Of a stretch of DNA of 64,000 nt, positions 1-10,725 are shown piece after piece. Under the pieces are notes generated by a model. That model saw only the letters and a program-made list of their open reading frames with translations. It was not told the origin of the DNA and did no database searches. This DNA comes from Methylobacterium frigidaeris (lineage in GTDB: Bacteria; Pseudomonadota; Alphaproteobacteria; Rhizobiales; Beijerinckiaceae). The DNA is taken from assembly GCF_022179185.1 (NCBI RefSeq), contig NZ_BPQJ01000007.1, forward strand, positions 1-64,000, in the 5' to 3' direction. The translations under genes were made by a program, and so were the position numbers. Position 1 is the first letter of the stretch; every line of letters starts with the position of its first letter.

Positions 1-59
1 CAGAATGCCCGAAAAACTTGCGCTCGGTGTGGACCAGTTCGCCGGGTCAGGGTCAAGGG

Positions 60-245
60 TCACTCCATCAAACGTTCCGCTCGACGTCTTTCGCCGGCGA
101 GGCTGTCATGCACTGGATCGTACAGGGCAGGGTCGTCGGTGACCCGACCCATGCGCTCAGACGTCTTCTTTCCCTCCACCAGGACCCGGGAAAGCGCGAG
201 CTTGAGGGCCCCAATGTCTTCGTCCGTGAGCGTGTGGTCAGCCAA
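60..245 (-). CDS. small hypothetical protein, TTG start
   Basis: A 61-residue soluble, charged reading frame. It starts at TTG (243-245) after a run of G that could act as a weak ribosome binding site. It opens MADHTLTDEDIGALKLALSR and looks like two short amphipathic helices, with no Cys, membrane segment or known motif. Composition resembles a real small protein more than the reverse-strand frames do, but no family is recognised. It could be a chance frame. Confidence 0.4.
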   Translation of the reverse strand: MADHTLTDEDIGALKLALSRVLVEGKKTSERMGRVTDDPALYDPVHDSLAGERRRAERLME

Positions 246-511
246 GGTACCCCCCGGGTCGGCTAGGTTGCATCCGACGACTATAACGACGCATGGGCGT
301 CATGGCTGCATCAATGCCCGTGACGGGAGTAGGTGACATTCACTGGCGTCCTAACGGAGTGCGTGCGCTCCCCTAGAAGGGCGACGGTGACACGGCCGGC
401 GGCCGCCCTCGACCGGAGGGGGTGCTGCGTCATGAGAGGGGCCTACGGTCGCGCCGGATGCGCTCCCTGATTTTCACACGAGCGCGTTAGCGGCGGCCCC
501 GGGTAGGGGAA

Positions 512-529
512 TTCACACGATCGTGTGAA
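512..529. repeat. perfect 18-bp palindrome in the 246-650 non-coding stretch
   Basis: TTCACACGATCGTGTGAA is its own reverse complement. A half copy, TTCACACGA, lies at 473-481. No convincing gene occupies 246-650. Beyond this palindrome the stretch holds only the GATACCA copies at 557-602. It could be an operator-like site or a dispersed intergenic repeat. Confidence 0.6.
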
Positions 530-556
530 GACGCCTGATTCGCGGCTGGCGGGGTG

Positions 557-602
557 GATACCAGCCAGCCTCCGGGGCCGCGACTGGTATCGATCTGGTA
601 TC
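557..602. repeat. GATACCA/TGGTATC motif cluster downstream of tRNA-Gly(CCC)
   Basis: Three copies of a 7-mer lie at 557-563 (GATACCA), 585-591 and 596-602 (both TGGTATC). Read from the tRNA, two direct GATACCAG copies 11 bp apart are followed by an inverted copy. The same set follows the other tRNA-Gly (62083-62120). Integrase-binding or attachment-site function is an inference only. Confidence 0.5.
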
Positions 603-650
603 CACGCTTCAGGCGGGACGCCATCCACAGGCTAAGTGCCTGAGAGATAA

Positions 651-724
651 TGGAGCGGGCGGCGGGAATCGAACCCGCATATTCAGCTTGGGAAGCTGAC
701 GTTCTACCACTGAACTACGCCCGC
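651..724 (-). tRNA. tRNA-Gly (anticodon CCC)
   Basis: A 74-nt cloverleaf on the minus strand. The 5' acceptor strand GCGGGCG pairs with CGCCCGC, the discriminator is T, and CCA is encoded (TGG at 651-653). The anticodon stem TCAGC/GCTGA encloses the loop TTCCCAA, giving anticodon CCC, which reads GGG. The T arm is GCGGG-TTCGATT-CCCGC. The structure is complete. Confidence 0.96.
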
Positions 725-822
725 GGCCGTCTTCGTCATACGGGGTCGACCCGGTGCTGTCCACCTCGAAATGCCGCGCTGACGGGGACCTTCGTCGGCG
801 CTCCCGCATCAGCGTTTCGAGG

Positions 823-3800
823 TCAGCGCTCCATGCGCTGGGATTGCGATGCGTTGGGGTCGCCACCGCCGGCGCCGAAGAGCTTGCGCAGGAAGCCCGG
901 GGCGATCGCCGAGAGGGGGTTGACGCTGATGTTGGGGGCGCTCATCGCTCCGGCGACGCGGAAATTGATGCCGAACAGGCCCTCGTTGTGGCCGCCGCCG
1001 AGGAGTGGCCCGAAGATCGGCACCTGGGACACCACATTGTTGAGGCCGTAGAGCGGCACGAAGGTGCCGGAGACGTCGGTGCGGTCCTTGCCCGTGTCGA
1101 TCCAGCCGCCCAGGGTAAAGCCCATCGCCGGGCCGGAGATCGCGGCTTCCGCGAAGGCGACGCGGGTGCCGGTGCGCTGGAAGGCGGCGCGCAGGCGGTC
1201 GAAGCCGACGTCGTTGGCGTCGCTGCGCCGGTCCTCGCTCTCGCCCTGGGCCATGATCCGGCCGAGCGCCGGCTCGTTGCGCAGGGCGAAGGAGCGGATC
1301 TGCACCAGGCCCGATTGCGGCCCGTCGTTCATCGTCATCTGCAGCGACAGGAACCCACCCTGCATGCGCTTGTAGATGTCGAGGAAGCGGAGCGCCGCGC
1401 CGGCGTCGCTGGTCTCGGCATTGAGGACCGGCGGGGTGCCGCGGTCAGGTTTCGCTACGTCCAGGCTGACCCCGGCCGAGCGCAGGCGGCCCTGGATCCG
1501 GGCCTGGCGCACGTCGTCGCCGCGTAACGACAGCTTCAGGCTGGCATTGGTCAGCGCCTCCTCGTTGAAGCCGGTGAGGATCGCGAAGCTGAGATCGGCC
1601 TCGATGTCGCGGGCGGAGGTGTCCTTGCCGCCCTTGCGCGGCGGTGCGGTCATCGCGCGCAGGAACGGCCTTGCATCGGCGACGCCGCCCTTGGCGCTGA
1701 TGCGGTAACCGCTGCCGGCGCGCTCGACCTGGGCGCGGATGTCGTCGCCCGGCGAGAGCTTGAGGCTGGTGAGGTCGGCCCGCTCGAACCCCCCGTCGGC
1801 GTTGAGCGAGGCGCTGCCGCGCAGCTGGACCGAGCCGGAATCGAGCGCGATGTCGCGCAGATCGCTGCCCTGGCCGGTCTCGGTGAGGGACAGGGTGAGA
1901 CGGCCCGGCCTGCCGGCGGCCTTGATCCAACCCGGCAGGAGCCCGTCGACGCTCGCCCGGGCGAGGTCGGCCTCGACCCGGACCGGGTTCCTGCCCGGCC
2001 GGCCGACCGGCACGACGAAGCGGGCATTCACCGGCCCGGCGAGCTGGGGCGCCGTGGGCAGGCCCTTGCGGGCCCGGGCCGCGTCGTCGAGGACCATGGT
2101 CACCACCGCCTCGCCCGGGGCGCCGGCCTTCGGCTGGTGCAGGTCGAGGTTGAGCGGGGCGCCGGCGAGCCGCCCGTCGCCCTTCAGGCTGAACCCGTTC
2201 CGGTCGTAGGCGACCGCGAAGCGGCCGTTCTCGAGCTTCTCCTTGCCGACGATACGCTCGGCCGCGATATCGGTGAGGGTTCCGCTCACGGTCACCGGCA
2301 GGTCGGCGATGTCGGGTACCGCCTCGAGGGAGAGGGGGAAGTCGATGCGCAGGTCGGCCTGGCCGCGCAAGGTCGCGGGGTCGAACTCGGTGCCCGACAG
2401 CGACCGAAAGAGCTTGGTCTGGAGCAGCGAGGCCAGGGCGTCGGCGCCGCCGGTGAGGCGCAGCCCGATCTGCGCGGTCACGTCGTGCGGCACCGCGTCC
2501 TTGATGACGAAGGAGCCGTCCTGAAGGGCGAGGGCGCGACCGTCCGGCATCCGGATCTCGGCGGTCGCCCCGCGGATGGCGGTGTTGCGCCCGGTGACGA
2601 GCCCGGCGACCCGGGCGCGGGAGAGCGGCGGCGCGTCGGAGGAGATGGTGAGGCCACCCTCGCTCACCGCAAAGGCGATCCGCACCGCCTGGTCGGGCAT
2701 CGGCTCGCCGCGGGTGGCGGCGGCGAACTCGGCCATGCTCATGTCGACCACGATGTCGAGGCTGTCGAGCCGCCCCGTCCGCATGTTGTCGACGAGGTAG
2801 CTGCGGATCGGCGGCGCGACGTTCTCGGGCCAGAGCCGCAACGCCGCGCGCCCGTCGGTGCGGTCGGCGGTGATGCGCAAGGTCAGGCCGCCCTCGTCGG
2901 CCCGGGTGCCGAGGGTCCCGCTGACCGTGCCGTGCACGGCATCGCCCGACAGGGTGAGGGCGTCGATCTGCACGCCGTCGTCGCGGCCGGAGAGGCGGGC
3001 CTCGACCTTGGCGATCTTGACGGACGCGTCGCCGGGCGCGGCGCCGCGCAGCACCGCGTCGGTGCCCGACAGGGCGGCCGTCCAGCGTGGCCCGGCGCCG
3101 TCCGGCCCCGCCACCCACTCGCCGGCGAGGCGCACGCGGTTGCCGGCGCCGCGGTAATCGAGGGCGTCGACCTTCAGGGCGCGGCGGGCCTCGTCCCAGG
3201 CGGCGTCGACCGTCACCGCCTCGATCGTCACCGGATTGAAGTCCTTCTCCTCGATCAGGAGGTTGCCCTCGCTGGTGGCGAGCCGCAGCGTCATGCCGTC
3301 GAGGCGCGCGCCGTGCATCGCCACCTGGGCGCGGCCGGAGAGCTTCAGGTCGGTGGTGAGCGGCAGGCGCGACTGGCCGGAGAGCAGCAGCAGGTCGGAG
3401 ACCGGCAGGTCGTCGAGGGTGAGCACGCCGTGGCGGCCGCCATCGGACGCCTGCTCCACATCGCCGCCGAAGCGCCAGGGCCCGTGCGGGCCGACGATGC
3501 GCATCTCGAACACCCGGGCGGGCCGCGCCGCATCGCGGTTGAACAGCCCGTCGACCCGCGGGAAGACCACGCGCTCGGCCCCGGATTCGTCGAGAAGCGT
3601 CAGGCGGGCATTGGTCAGGCGGGCCCGGTCGAGGCTGCCGATCACCCCGGACGGATCGAGCACCAGGCTCAGGATCGACGCCACGGTCGCGGAGACCGGC
3701 GAGACGGTGCCGCGGGCGGCCACCACCGCCGGCGGGGTGTGGGGCTTCACCTCCGAGGGATCGTTGGAGGCCGCGAAGGCGATCGAGCCGTCATGATGCA

Positions 3801-4281
3801 GGAGCGCCCGCAATTGCAGGTCGCGGAACTCGACCGAGCGGGCCTGGACCGAGAGGCCGAGGAGCGACCACAGGTCGATGGCGACCACCGCGAGGGGCGC
3901 CCGCACCACGAGGTCGCCCTCCGGATTGCGGATGTCGAGGCCGCTGGTGCGCAGGGCCAGCGCCCCGTCCCGGTCGATCTCGATGGCGCTGTCGTGCAGG
4001 CTCGCGCTCCAACCCGGGCCGAGCCGCTCGGCGATCGCCGCCGCCACCCGGGGCTCGAGCCAGGAGAAGCTCACCGGGCCGCTCGCCAGCCGCAGGTAGG
4101 CGAGGCCGAGGCCCACGCTCAGGAGGATGACGGCCGCGAGCTTGAGCAGCAGCACGCCGCGGACGCAGGTCCGCAGCAGCGACCGGGGCGCCGCCTTGAT
4201 CCGCACCGCGCAAGGCTCCGGGTTCTCGCGGCCCGGCTGCGTGACGGGATCCATTCCTGGTGTCGCTCGGCCTGTCGTCAC
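823..4281 (-). CDS. large AsmA-like / YhdP-type (DUF3971) envelope protein
   Basis: An 1152-residue protein with a short cytoplasmic N-terminus rich in Arg, one membrane helix at about residues 38-65 (LLLKLAAVILLSVGLGLAYL), and a very long periplasmic repeat-rich beta region. The C-terminal part (GTFVPLYGLNNVVSQVPIFG, then LLGGG) is the AsmA-like signature of YhdP/DUF3971 proteins. Family knowledge: YhdP and TamB form hydrophobic grooves bridging inner and outer membranes and help phospholipids reach the outer membrane. The start is GTG at 4281; an ATG ten codons in is an alternative. It stands alone, divergent from bcp and ending 98 bp from tRNA-Gly. Confidence 0.85.
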   Translation of the reverse strand: MTTGRATPGMDPVTQPGRENPEPCAVRIKAAPRSLLRTCVRGVLLLKLAAVILLSVGLGLAYLRLASGPVSFSWLEPRVAAAIAERLGPGWSASLHDSAIEIDRDGALALRTSGLDIRNPEGDLVVRAPLAVVAIDLWSLLGLSVQARSVEFRDLQLRALLHHDGSIAFAASNDPSEVKPHTPPAVVAARGTVSPVSATVASILSLVLDPSGVIGSLDRARLTNARLTLLDESGAERVVFPRVDGLFNRDAARPARVFEMRIVGPHGPWRFGGDVEQASDGGRHGVLTLDDLPVSDLLLLSGQSRLPLTTDLKLSGRAQVAMHGARLDGMTLRLATSEGNLLIEEKDFNPVTIEAVTVDAAWDEARRALKVDALDYRGAGNRVRLAGEWVAGPDGAGPRWTAALSGTDAVLRGAAPGDASVKIAKVEARLSGRDDGVQIDALTLSGDAVHGTVSGTLGTRADEGGLTLRITADRTDGRAALRLWPENVAPPIRSYLVDNMRTGRLDSLDIVVDMSMAEFAAATRGEPMPDQAVRIAFAVSEGGLTISSDAPPLSRARVAGLVTGRNTAIRGATAEIRMPDGRALALQDGSFVIKDAVPHDVTAQIGLRLTGGADALASLLQTKLFRSLSGTEFDPATLRGQADLRIDFPLSLEAVPDIADLPVTVSGTLTDIAAERIVGKEKLENGRFAVAYDRNGFSLKGDGRLAGAPLNLDLHQPKAGAPGEAVVTMVLDDAARARKGLPTAPQLAGPVNARFVVPVGRPGRNPVRVEADLARASVDGLLPGWIKAAGRPGRLTLSLTETGQGSDLRDIALDSGSVQLRGSASLNADGGFERADLTSLKLSPGDDIRAQVERAGSGYRISAKGGVADARPFLRAMTAPPRKGGKDTSARDIEADLSFAILTGFNEEALTNASLKLSLRGDDVRQARIQGRLRSAGVSLDVAKPDRGTPPVLNAETSDAGAALRFLDIYKRMQGGFLSLQMTMNDGPQSGLVQIRSFALRNEPALGRIMAQGESEDRRSDANDVGFDRLRAAFQRTGTRVAFAEAAISGPAMGFTLGGWIDTGKDRTDVSGTFVPLYGLNNVVSQVPIFGPLLGGGHNEGLFGINFRVAGAMSAPNISVNPLSAIAPGFLRKLFGAGGGDPNASQSQRMER

Positions 4282-4526
4282 GCGTGCGTCGCCACTCCGG
4301 GCGCCCTGCGCAGGGCGCCGCCCCTTGAAGGGCCTCGTGCCCGGAGCGTGAGGGCCACGCTCCGGGCGGCGAGGCCACCGCCGATGATTGCCCGCTCCGG
4401 TGACCGGAGGGTAACGTCCTGCCGCTTATCCGTCGGGCGGCGCGCCGGGCCGGTCCCTCGCCCACGGCTGACGCCCTTCCCGCCTCTCCCAGAGGCACAC
4501 CATCAATCGGCCGAAAGGAAGGCACG

Positions 4527-4991
4527 ATGGCGCTGAACCCGGGCGACCCCGCCCCCGATTTCTCCCTGCCGGCGACCGGCGGCGAGACCCTGAGCCTCGC
4601 CGGACTCAAAGGACGCAAGGCCGTTCTGTACTTCTACCCCAAGGACGACACCAGCGGCTGCACCCTGGAGGCGCAGGCCTTCAACGGGCTCCGGCAGGCT
4701 TTCGCGGAGGCCGATACTGCCGTGATCGGCGTCTCGCCCGACCCGATGAAGAGCCACGACAAGTTCCGGGAGAAGTACGGCCTGGAATTCCCCCTGGCCT
4801 CGGACGAGACGAAGGCGATGCTCGAGGCCTACGGCGTCTGGGTCGAGAAGAGCATGTACGGCCGCAAGTACATGGGTGTCGAGCGCACGACGTTCCTGAT
4901 CGACCGCGAGGGGACGATCGCCAAGGTGTGGCAGAAGGTGAAGGTGCCGGGCCACGCCGACGCGGTCCTGGCGGCGGCGCGGGCGTTGTGA
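4527..4991 (+). CDS. bcp: thioredoxin-dependent thiol peroxidase, Bcp/PrxQ type
   Basis: A 154-residue AhpC/TSA-fold peroxiredoxin that reduces hydroperoxides with thiols. The peroxidatic Cys is C45 in TSGCTLEAQ; the conserved YFYPKDDTSGCT and FLIDREG motifs are present. The resolving Cys found five residues later in two-Cys Bcp (CxxxxC) is Gln50 here, and no other Cys is present, so it must work as a 1-Cys enzyme with an external thiol. An AAGGAAG-like ribosome binding site precedes ATG. The length is normal for the family. Confidence 0.95.
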   Translation: MALNPGDPAPDFSLPATGGETLSLAGLKGRKAVLYFYPKDDTSGCTLEAQAFNGLRQAFAEADTAVIGVSPDPMKSHDKFREKYGLEFPLASDETKAMLEAYGVWVEKSMYGRKYMGVERTTFLIDREGTIAKVWQKVKVPGHADAVLAAARAL

Positions 4992-5367
4992 GGCGCGCGA
5001 TCCGGCCGCGCGCCATGGACGGCGAAGTGGGCGACGACGTTTCCAAGTAAACCGATGTTCCCCTCTCCCATGCGCGACAGGGGTCGGAAGTAAGGGTGAC
5101 ACGTTTCAATGTAAAACGCCGACCGTCGTGCCGGCAGCGGGACAGACTGAGCTGAACTCGAAACCGTCGCACCCTCACCCCGACCCCGCTCCCACCCGGG
5201 AGGGGGGATCCCGCGCTTGATTGTGACTCGTTTTTGATCTGGTGGTGCCGGGGAGATGCTGCGAGACGTCCGCTGCGACACTGCCGCAGAACACCGTTTC
5301 GTCCATGCCCTTGAAACATCCTTAACCTTAACCCGCGACGGTCCCGCCCAGGTTACGGACCGTCCCG
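4992..5367. other. intergenic region between bcp and the M23 peptidase gene
   Basis: 376 bp without a supported gene. It contains a GC-rich inverted segment around 5160-5210 (CCACCCGGGAGGGG), like the dispersed C-rich/G-rich palindromes elsewhere in the window, and an AT-richer stretch (5307-5335, CATCCTTAACCTTAACCC) where the peptidase promoter probably lies. No clear -35/-10 pair was assigned. Confidence 0.5.
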
Positions 5368-6648
5368 ATGCTCCCTCCCCGCCCTTCGTCCTTCGCTGTC
5401 CCTCTCGCGGCCTTCCTCTCGCGGCCCGCGCTCCCGCACGGCGGCCCGGACCGGGTCTGGATGGTGCGCCGCAGGACCGTGGCGCTCGCCGCCCTGGCCT
5501 TCGGGGTGCTGTCCCTGTGGGCGAGCGCGGCGACGTGGTTCATCGTCTTCCGCGACGAGGCGCTGGCCCGTTTCATGGAGCGCCAGGGCGCGATGCAGTA
5601 CGCCTACGAGGAGCGGATCAGCGCCCTGCGGGCCCGGCTCGACCGGGTGGCGACGCAGAAGCTCCTCGAGCAGGACGGGGTCGAGACGCGACTCGCCGAC
5701 CTCGCCGGACGGCAGGTCGCGCTGGAGAACCGGCAGGCGATGCTGACGAGCCTCGCCGAGCAAGCCGGCGGCGCCCCGGGTGCGATCGGCGAGGACGGCA
5801 TGGGAGGGCCGGCCGGCGGCTGGCCGGCCCGGGACATCAGGCCCGTGCCCTCCGCGATGCCGTTCGCTCCGGTGCCCGTCCCTGAACCGACGCCCGAGGC
5901 CCTGGGCCTGCGCACGGATGCGGAGGACGTCGCGCCGGCCCCCTCCCCCGGGGTGACCAGCCGGATGGCGACCCTCGCCAACGCCCTCGACGGTCTCGAG
6001 GCGCGCCAGAGCCAGGCGGTCGGTCGCCTCGCCGCGGGCAGCCGCAGCGAGGCGGCGCGCCTGCGCGGGGTGATGGCGGAAACCGGACTCGACGCGCGGC
6101 GCTTCGCTGCCGTCCGCGGCGGTGGCATCGGCGGCCCGCTGGTGCCGGCCGGGTCCGGGCCGTTCGAGAGCGCCGTCCTCATGGCGCAGCGCGACCTCGG
6201 CGAGCGCGACAGCTTGCGGCGGATCATCGGCGCGTTGCCGGTGCGGCGGCCGATGGCGGTCGATGGCGGGCTCTCCAGCACCTTCGGCTACCGGGCCGAC
6301 CCGTTCACCCGCGGCCTCGCCCTCCATACCGGCATCGACCTGCGCGGCGAGTCTGGCGCCCCGGCGCGGGCCACCGCCGCCGGCACGGTGACGCTGGCGG
6401 ATTACTCGGGCGGCTACGGCAACATGGTCGAGATCGATCACGGCCACGGCCTCGTCACCCGCTATGCCCACCTGTCAGCGATCACGGTGGTGTCCGGCCA
6501 AGCGGTGGCGGCAGGCCAGATGGTCGGCAGGGTCGGCTCCACCGGCCGCTCGACCGGCACGCACCTGCATTACGAGACCCGGATCGACGGCGAGCCGGTC
6601 GACCCGCAGCGCTTCCTGCGGGCGGGGGCCCGGCTGGCGGCGCGTTGA
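5368..6648 (+). CDS. membrane-anchored M23 (LytM) peptidoglycan endopeptidase
   Basis: A 426-residue protein with one membrane helix (about 36-60), a periplasmic coiled coil (about 65-135), a Pro-rich linker, and a C-terminal M23 domain (about 300-420). The zinc ligands are visible: H320 and D324 in HTGIDLRGE, and H399/H401 in THLHYE. Members cleave peptide crosslinks in peptidoglycan or activate amidases during growth and division. The coiled coil plus LytM layout resembles NlpD/EnvC/ShyA-like proteins without LysM. The start is uncertain: ATG at 5368 gives a long basic N-terminus, and ATG at 5461 would also keep the helix. Confidence 0.9.
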   Translation: MLPPRPSSFAVPLAAFLSRPALPHGGPDRVWMVRRRTVALAALAFGVLSLWASAATWFIVFRDEALARFMERQGAMQYAYEERISALRARLDRVATQKLLEQDGVETRLADLAGRQVALENRQAMLTSLAEQAGGAPGAIGEDGMGGPAGGWPARDIRPVPSAMPFAPVPVPEPTPEALGLRTDAEDVAPAPSPGVTSRMATLANALDGLEARQSQAVGRLAAGSRSEAARLRGVMAETGLDARRFAAVRGGGIGGPLVPAGSGPFESAVLMAQRDLGERDSLRRIIGALPVRRPMAVDGGLSSTFGYRADPFTRGLALHTGIDLRGESGAPARATAAGTVTLADYSGGYGNMVEIDHGHGLVTRYAHLSAITVVSGQAVAAGQMVGRVGSTGRSTGTHLHYETRIDGEPVDPQRFLRAGARLAAR

Positions 6649-6828
6649 GCGCTCCCGCCAGCGGCGGAGCGCTCGGGTCGGAGCCCGATCAGCCCGACCG
6701 TGAGACGGGCCGCCGGAGTGGGGGGCGGCGCCCCGCTCTTCGTCGGAATCCCGACATGCCGGCCTCGATCCGTCCTGGCCGCCACCGAGGGATCGATGCC
6801 GTCTCGGAACCTGAGGCCGGGGGCGCTC

Positions 6829-7197
6829 TCACCGCGGACCGGCCGTGTCCGCGGCACGCGCGTCGGTGCCGACGGCCGAGGCGTAGGCATTGATGATCCC
6901 CGCCAGCAGACCGGGAAAGCGCGCCTCGACCTCGGCCCAACGGGAGTAGTTGCGCAGCTCCACGCCGTGACGCTCGCTCCGGATCAGTCCGGCTTCGCGC
7001 AGCACCTTGAAATGGTTGGACAACGATGATTTCGGGATGATCCGGTCCCCGACCGCCGAGAGGGCCGAACAGGCCTCGACGCAGCCAGCCCGCATGATCT
7101 TGGCGAAGATGGCCGCCCGGCTCGGGTCGGCGAGCGCGTGCAGGATCGCCTCCGGCCGGACATCCTCGATGGCAGGGTGAAACAGCGGTCTCATCAT
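6829..7197 (-). CDS. ArsR/HTH_20-type winged-helix transcriptional regulator
   Basis: About 122 residues from the MMRPLFHP start; upstream starts at 7299 or 7230 would run across the operator and toward the divergent gene. The HTH core reads ILHALADPSRAAIFAKIM and then SLSNHFKVLREAGLIRSERHG, the classic ArsR recognition-helix region. The C-terminus is of the kind seen in single-domain helix-turn-helix repressors that control a neighbouring oxidoreductase. It is divergent from the SDR gene at 7302 with a palindrome between them, so it probably represses that gene and itself. The effector is unknown; the two Cys (in AGCVEACS) might sense metal or redox state. Confidence 0.88.
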   Translation of the reverse strand: MMRPLFHPAIEDVRPEAILHALADPSRAAIFAKIMRAGCVEACSALSAVGDRIIPKSSLSNHFKVLREAGLIRSERHGVELRNYSRWAEVEARFPGLLAGIINAYASAVGTDARAADTAGPR

Positions 7198-7225
7198 CCA
7201 TCCATATGGGGTCTTGAACTCTGCT

Positions 7226-7254
7226 CCCATAGTTCCAAAATTCCGAACTATGGG
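7226..7254. promoter_or_regulatory. perfect inverted-repeat operator between regulator and SDR genes
   Basis: CCCATAGTTC (7226-7235) and GAACTATGGG (7245-7254) are exact reverse complements with a 9-bp spacer. The repeat sits in the only space where both divergent promoters can lie. It is the expected kind of binding site for the dimeric ArsR-type regulator next to it; the pairing is an inference from position. Confidence 0.75.
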
Positions 7255-7301
7255 ACCATGTCCTCCATCCTGGAGCTGGCCCAGGTCGGAGAGTAGCACT
7301 C

Positions 7302-8048
7302 ATGTCGAAGCTTGAGGGCAAGGTCGCCGTCGTGACCGGCGCATCGAAGGGCATCGGTGCCGGCATCGCCAAAGCCTTGGCGAGGGAGGGCGCGGCCGTG
7401 GTGGTGAACTATGCGTCCAGCAAGGCGGGGGCCGACGCCGTCGTCGCAGCCATCGTCTCGGCCGGCGGCAGGGCCGTCGCGGTGCAGGGCGACGTGACCA
7501 AGGCGCCCGAGGCACGGGGCGTGATCGAGGCGGCGGTAAAACAGTTCGGCCGGATCGACGTGCTGGTCAACAATTCCGGCATCTACGAATTCGCGGCGCT
7601 CGAGGACGTGACCGAGGACCATTACCGCCGCCTGTTCGACGTCAACGTGCTCGGTCTCCTGCTGACGACACAGGCGGCCGCCAAGCACCTCGGCGAGGGC
7701 GGCAGCATCGTGAACATCTCCTCGGCGATCACTCATGTGCACACGCCGACGGCGGCGGCCTATGCGGGGACCAAGGGTGCGGTGAACGCCATCTCGGGCG
7801 TGCTCGCCAACGAGCTGGCCCCCCGCAAGATCCGCGTGAACGTGGTCAGCCCGGGCTTCGTGGTGACCGAGGGCACGCATACGGCCGGGGTCGTCGGTTC
7901 CGATATGGAAGCCGGCCTCGTCGCGCAGACGCCTCTCGGCCGCGCCGGCCAGCCGGACGATATCGCCGGAGTGGTGGCGTTCCTCGCATCCGATGACGCC
8001 CGCTGGCTGACCGGCGAGGTGATCACCGCCAGCGGCGGCATTCGCTGA
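7302..8048 (+). CDS. SDR-family NAD(P)-dependent oxidoreductase
   Basis: A 248-residue classical short-chain dehydrogenase. The cofactor motif TGASKGIG is near residues 13-20, NNSG near 91-94, the catalytic Ser lies in VNISSA and YAGTK carries the Tyr and Lys. The C-terminal segment ASDDARWLTGEVITASGGIR is typical of FabG-like/3-ketoacyl reductase-like enzymes. NYASSK after beta-2 suggests NADP preference. The substrate cannot be told from sequence. It is divergent from and probably repressed by the ArsR-type protein through the shared operator. Confidence 0.93.
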   Translation: MSKLEGKVAVVTGASKGIGAGIAKALAREGAAVVVNYASSKAGADAVVAAIVSAGGRAVAVQGDVTKAPEARGVIEAAVKQFGRIDVLVNNSGIYEFAALEDVTEDHYRRLFDVNVLGLLLTTQAAAKHLGEGGSIVNISSAITHVHTPTAAAYAGTKGAVNAISGVLANELAPRKIRVNVVSPGFVVTEGTHTAGVVGSDMEAGLVAQTPLGRAGQPDDIAGVVAFLASDDARWLTGEVITASGGIR

Positions 8049-8515
8049 TACCGCAGCCGGACGATTTCTTTCGGAAGACCATATCGCCAGCCCGCGCGGC
8101 GCCTGCGCGACGCCGAAATCCGCATCGCGACGCGATCAGTCAAATTTCTTATGACACCGCCGCACCTTCGAACGGACGCGTTCGATGGTGTCAGGCAAGC
8201 CCGAACGGGCGCCGGCGCTGATGCGCCGGTCGCCTTCGCATCGATGCGAAGACGCTAGGGTATGACACACGACGATTGTCCCTGCGCGCGCGGCCAAGAT
8301 GGGGTGCGCGCAGGAGCAGAGTTCAGAACGGACATCGAAAGGCCGCATTCAGACAGCGGCGATCGGCCACCGATCATCCGCTCGCCCGCGGCCCCGTTGA
8401 AAGCAGGCCGTTACAAATCCGCTCACCCGGTCGAGGCGTCCACCGCATCGACAACCTGGAAGCGGACGTTCCGAAGGGTCGCGACGGACCAGTACTCGCC
8501 TCGCCGAAAGGTGTT
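8049..8515. other. 467-bp intergenic stretch
   Basis: No supported gene. It contains short GC-rich hairpins (for example GGCGCCGGCGC around 8210-8222 and CTTCGCATCGATGCGAAG near 8234-8251) and a slightly AT-richer patch (8140-8158). Functional signals could not be assigned. Confidence 0.4.
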
Positions 8516-8746
8516 CTAGCCCTCGACCGTCTCGGCCGAAGAAGATTTGGCAGGATTTTCGGCGGGGACCTCCAAAGGCCTCTCGACCTGATCGTCCGCC
8601 GCGGTGTCGCGCCGACTGTCCAGCTCGGCCCGCAGCTCGCGTTCGGCGAGGAGCCAGAACTGGATCTCGTAGCCGTCCGGGCGGTGGTTGCGCTCCCAGA
8701 TGTCGTAGGCGCGGGCCCGGATCGCTGCCAGGGGTATCTCACGCAT
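8516..8746 (-). CDS. DUF2934 domain small protein
   Basis: A 76-residue protein whose first half, IRARAYDIWERNHRPDGYEI then QFWLLAERELRAE, matches the short helical DUF2934 pattern (R-A-Y-xx-W-E, G, W-xx-A-E-xx-L). The second half is acidic and disordered. DUF2934 proteins are common in plant-associated alphaproteobacteria and have no known function. ATG at 8746 was chosen over the adjacent GTG at 8749. It is a monocistronic gene. Confidence 0.85.
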   Translation of the reverse strand: MREIPLAAIRARAYDIWERNHRPDGYEIQFWLLAERELRAELDSRRDTAADDQVERPLEVPAENPAKSSSAETVEG

Positions 8747-8932
8747 CACCGATCAGCCTCTTCCACGCCGGATGCCGCTTGGTGCCGGACGGCCGGCTCG
8801 ACGGGGCTCCTATACCGTGGGTTGGTATGACTGTCGCGAGGGATCGGCGGCGCAAGGCGGCGCTTCGCGCGCCAGCGACAACCTATGTTGGTCCGGACGG
8901 AACCGTCCGGACCCGATCGTCAAGTCAGCGGC

Positions 8933-10648
<1,716 letters not shown>

Positions 10649-10725
10649 TCACAGGATTTTTCGGAAGAGAGGGCGGCGCGGGCGCGCCGCCGGACTCAGG
10701 ACGCGCTTGGCTCGAGCGCGCGGGA

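Noticed and set aside
443..628. Minus-strand 61-codon frame over the palindrome region
   Set aside because: The peptide only reflects the palindrome and the GATACCA copies; similar peptides arise wherever such intergenic repeats are translated.
2137..4536. Very long plus-strand reading frame of about 800 codons opposite the AsmA-like gene
   Set aside because: It is an antisense shadow: the minus-strand frame has AsmA/YhdP motifs, a membrane helix and normal composition, while this one is rich in Ala/Gly/Arg/His with no domain, as is usual opposite GC-rich genes.
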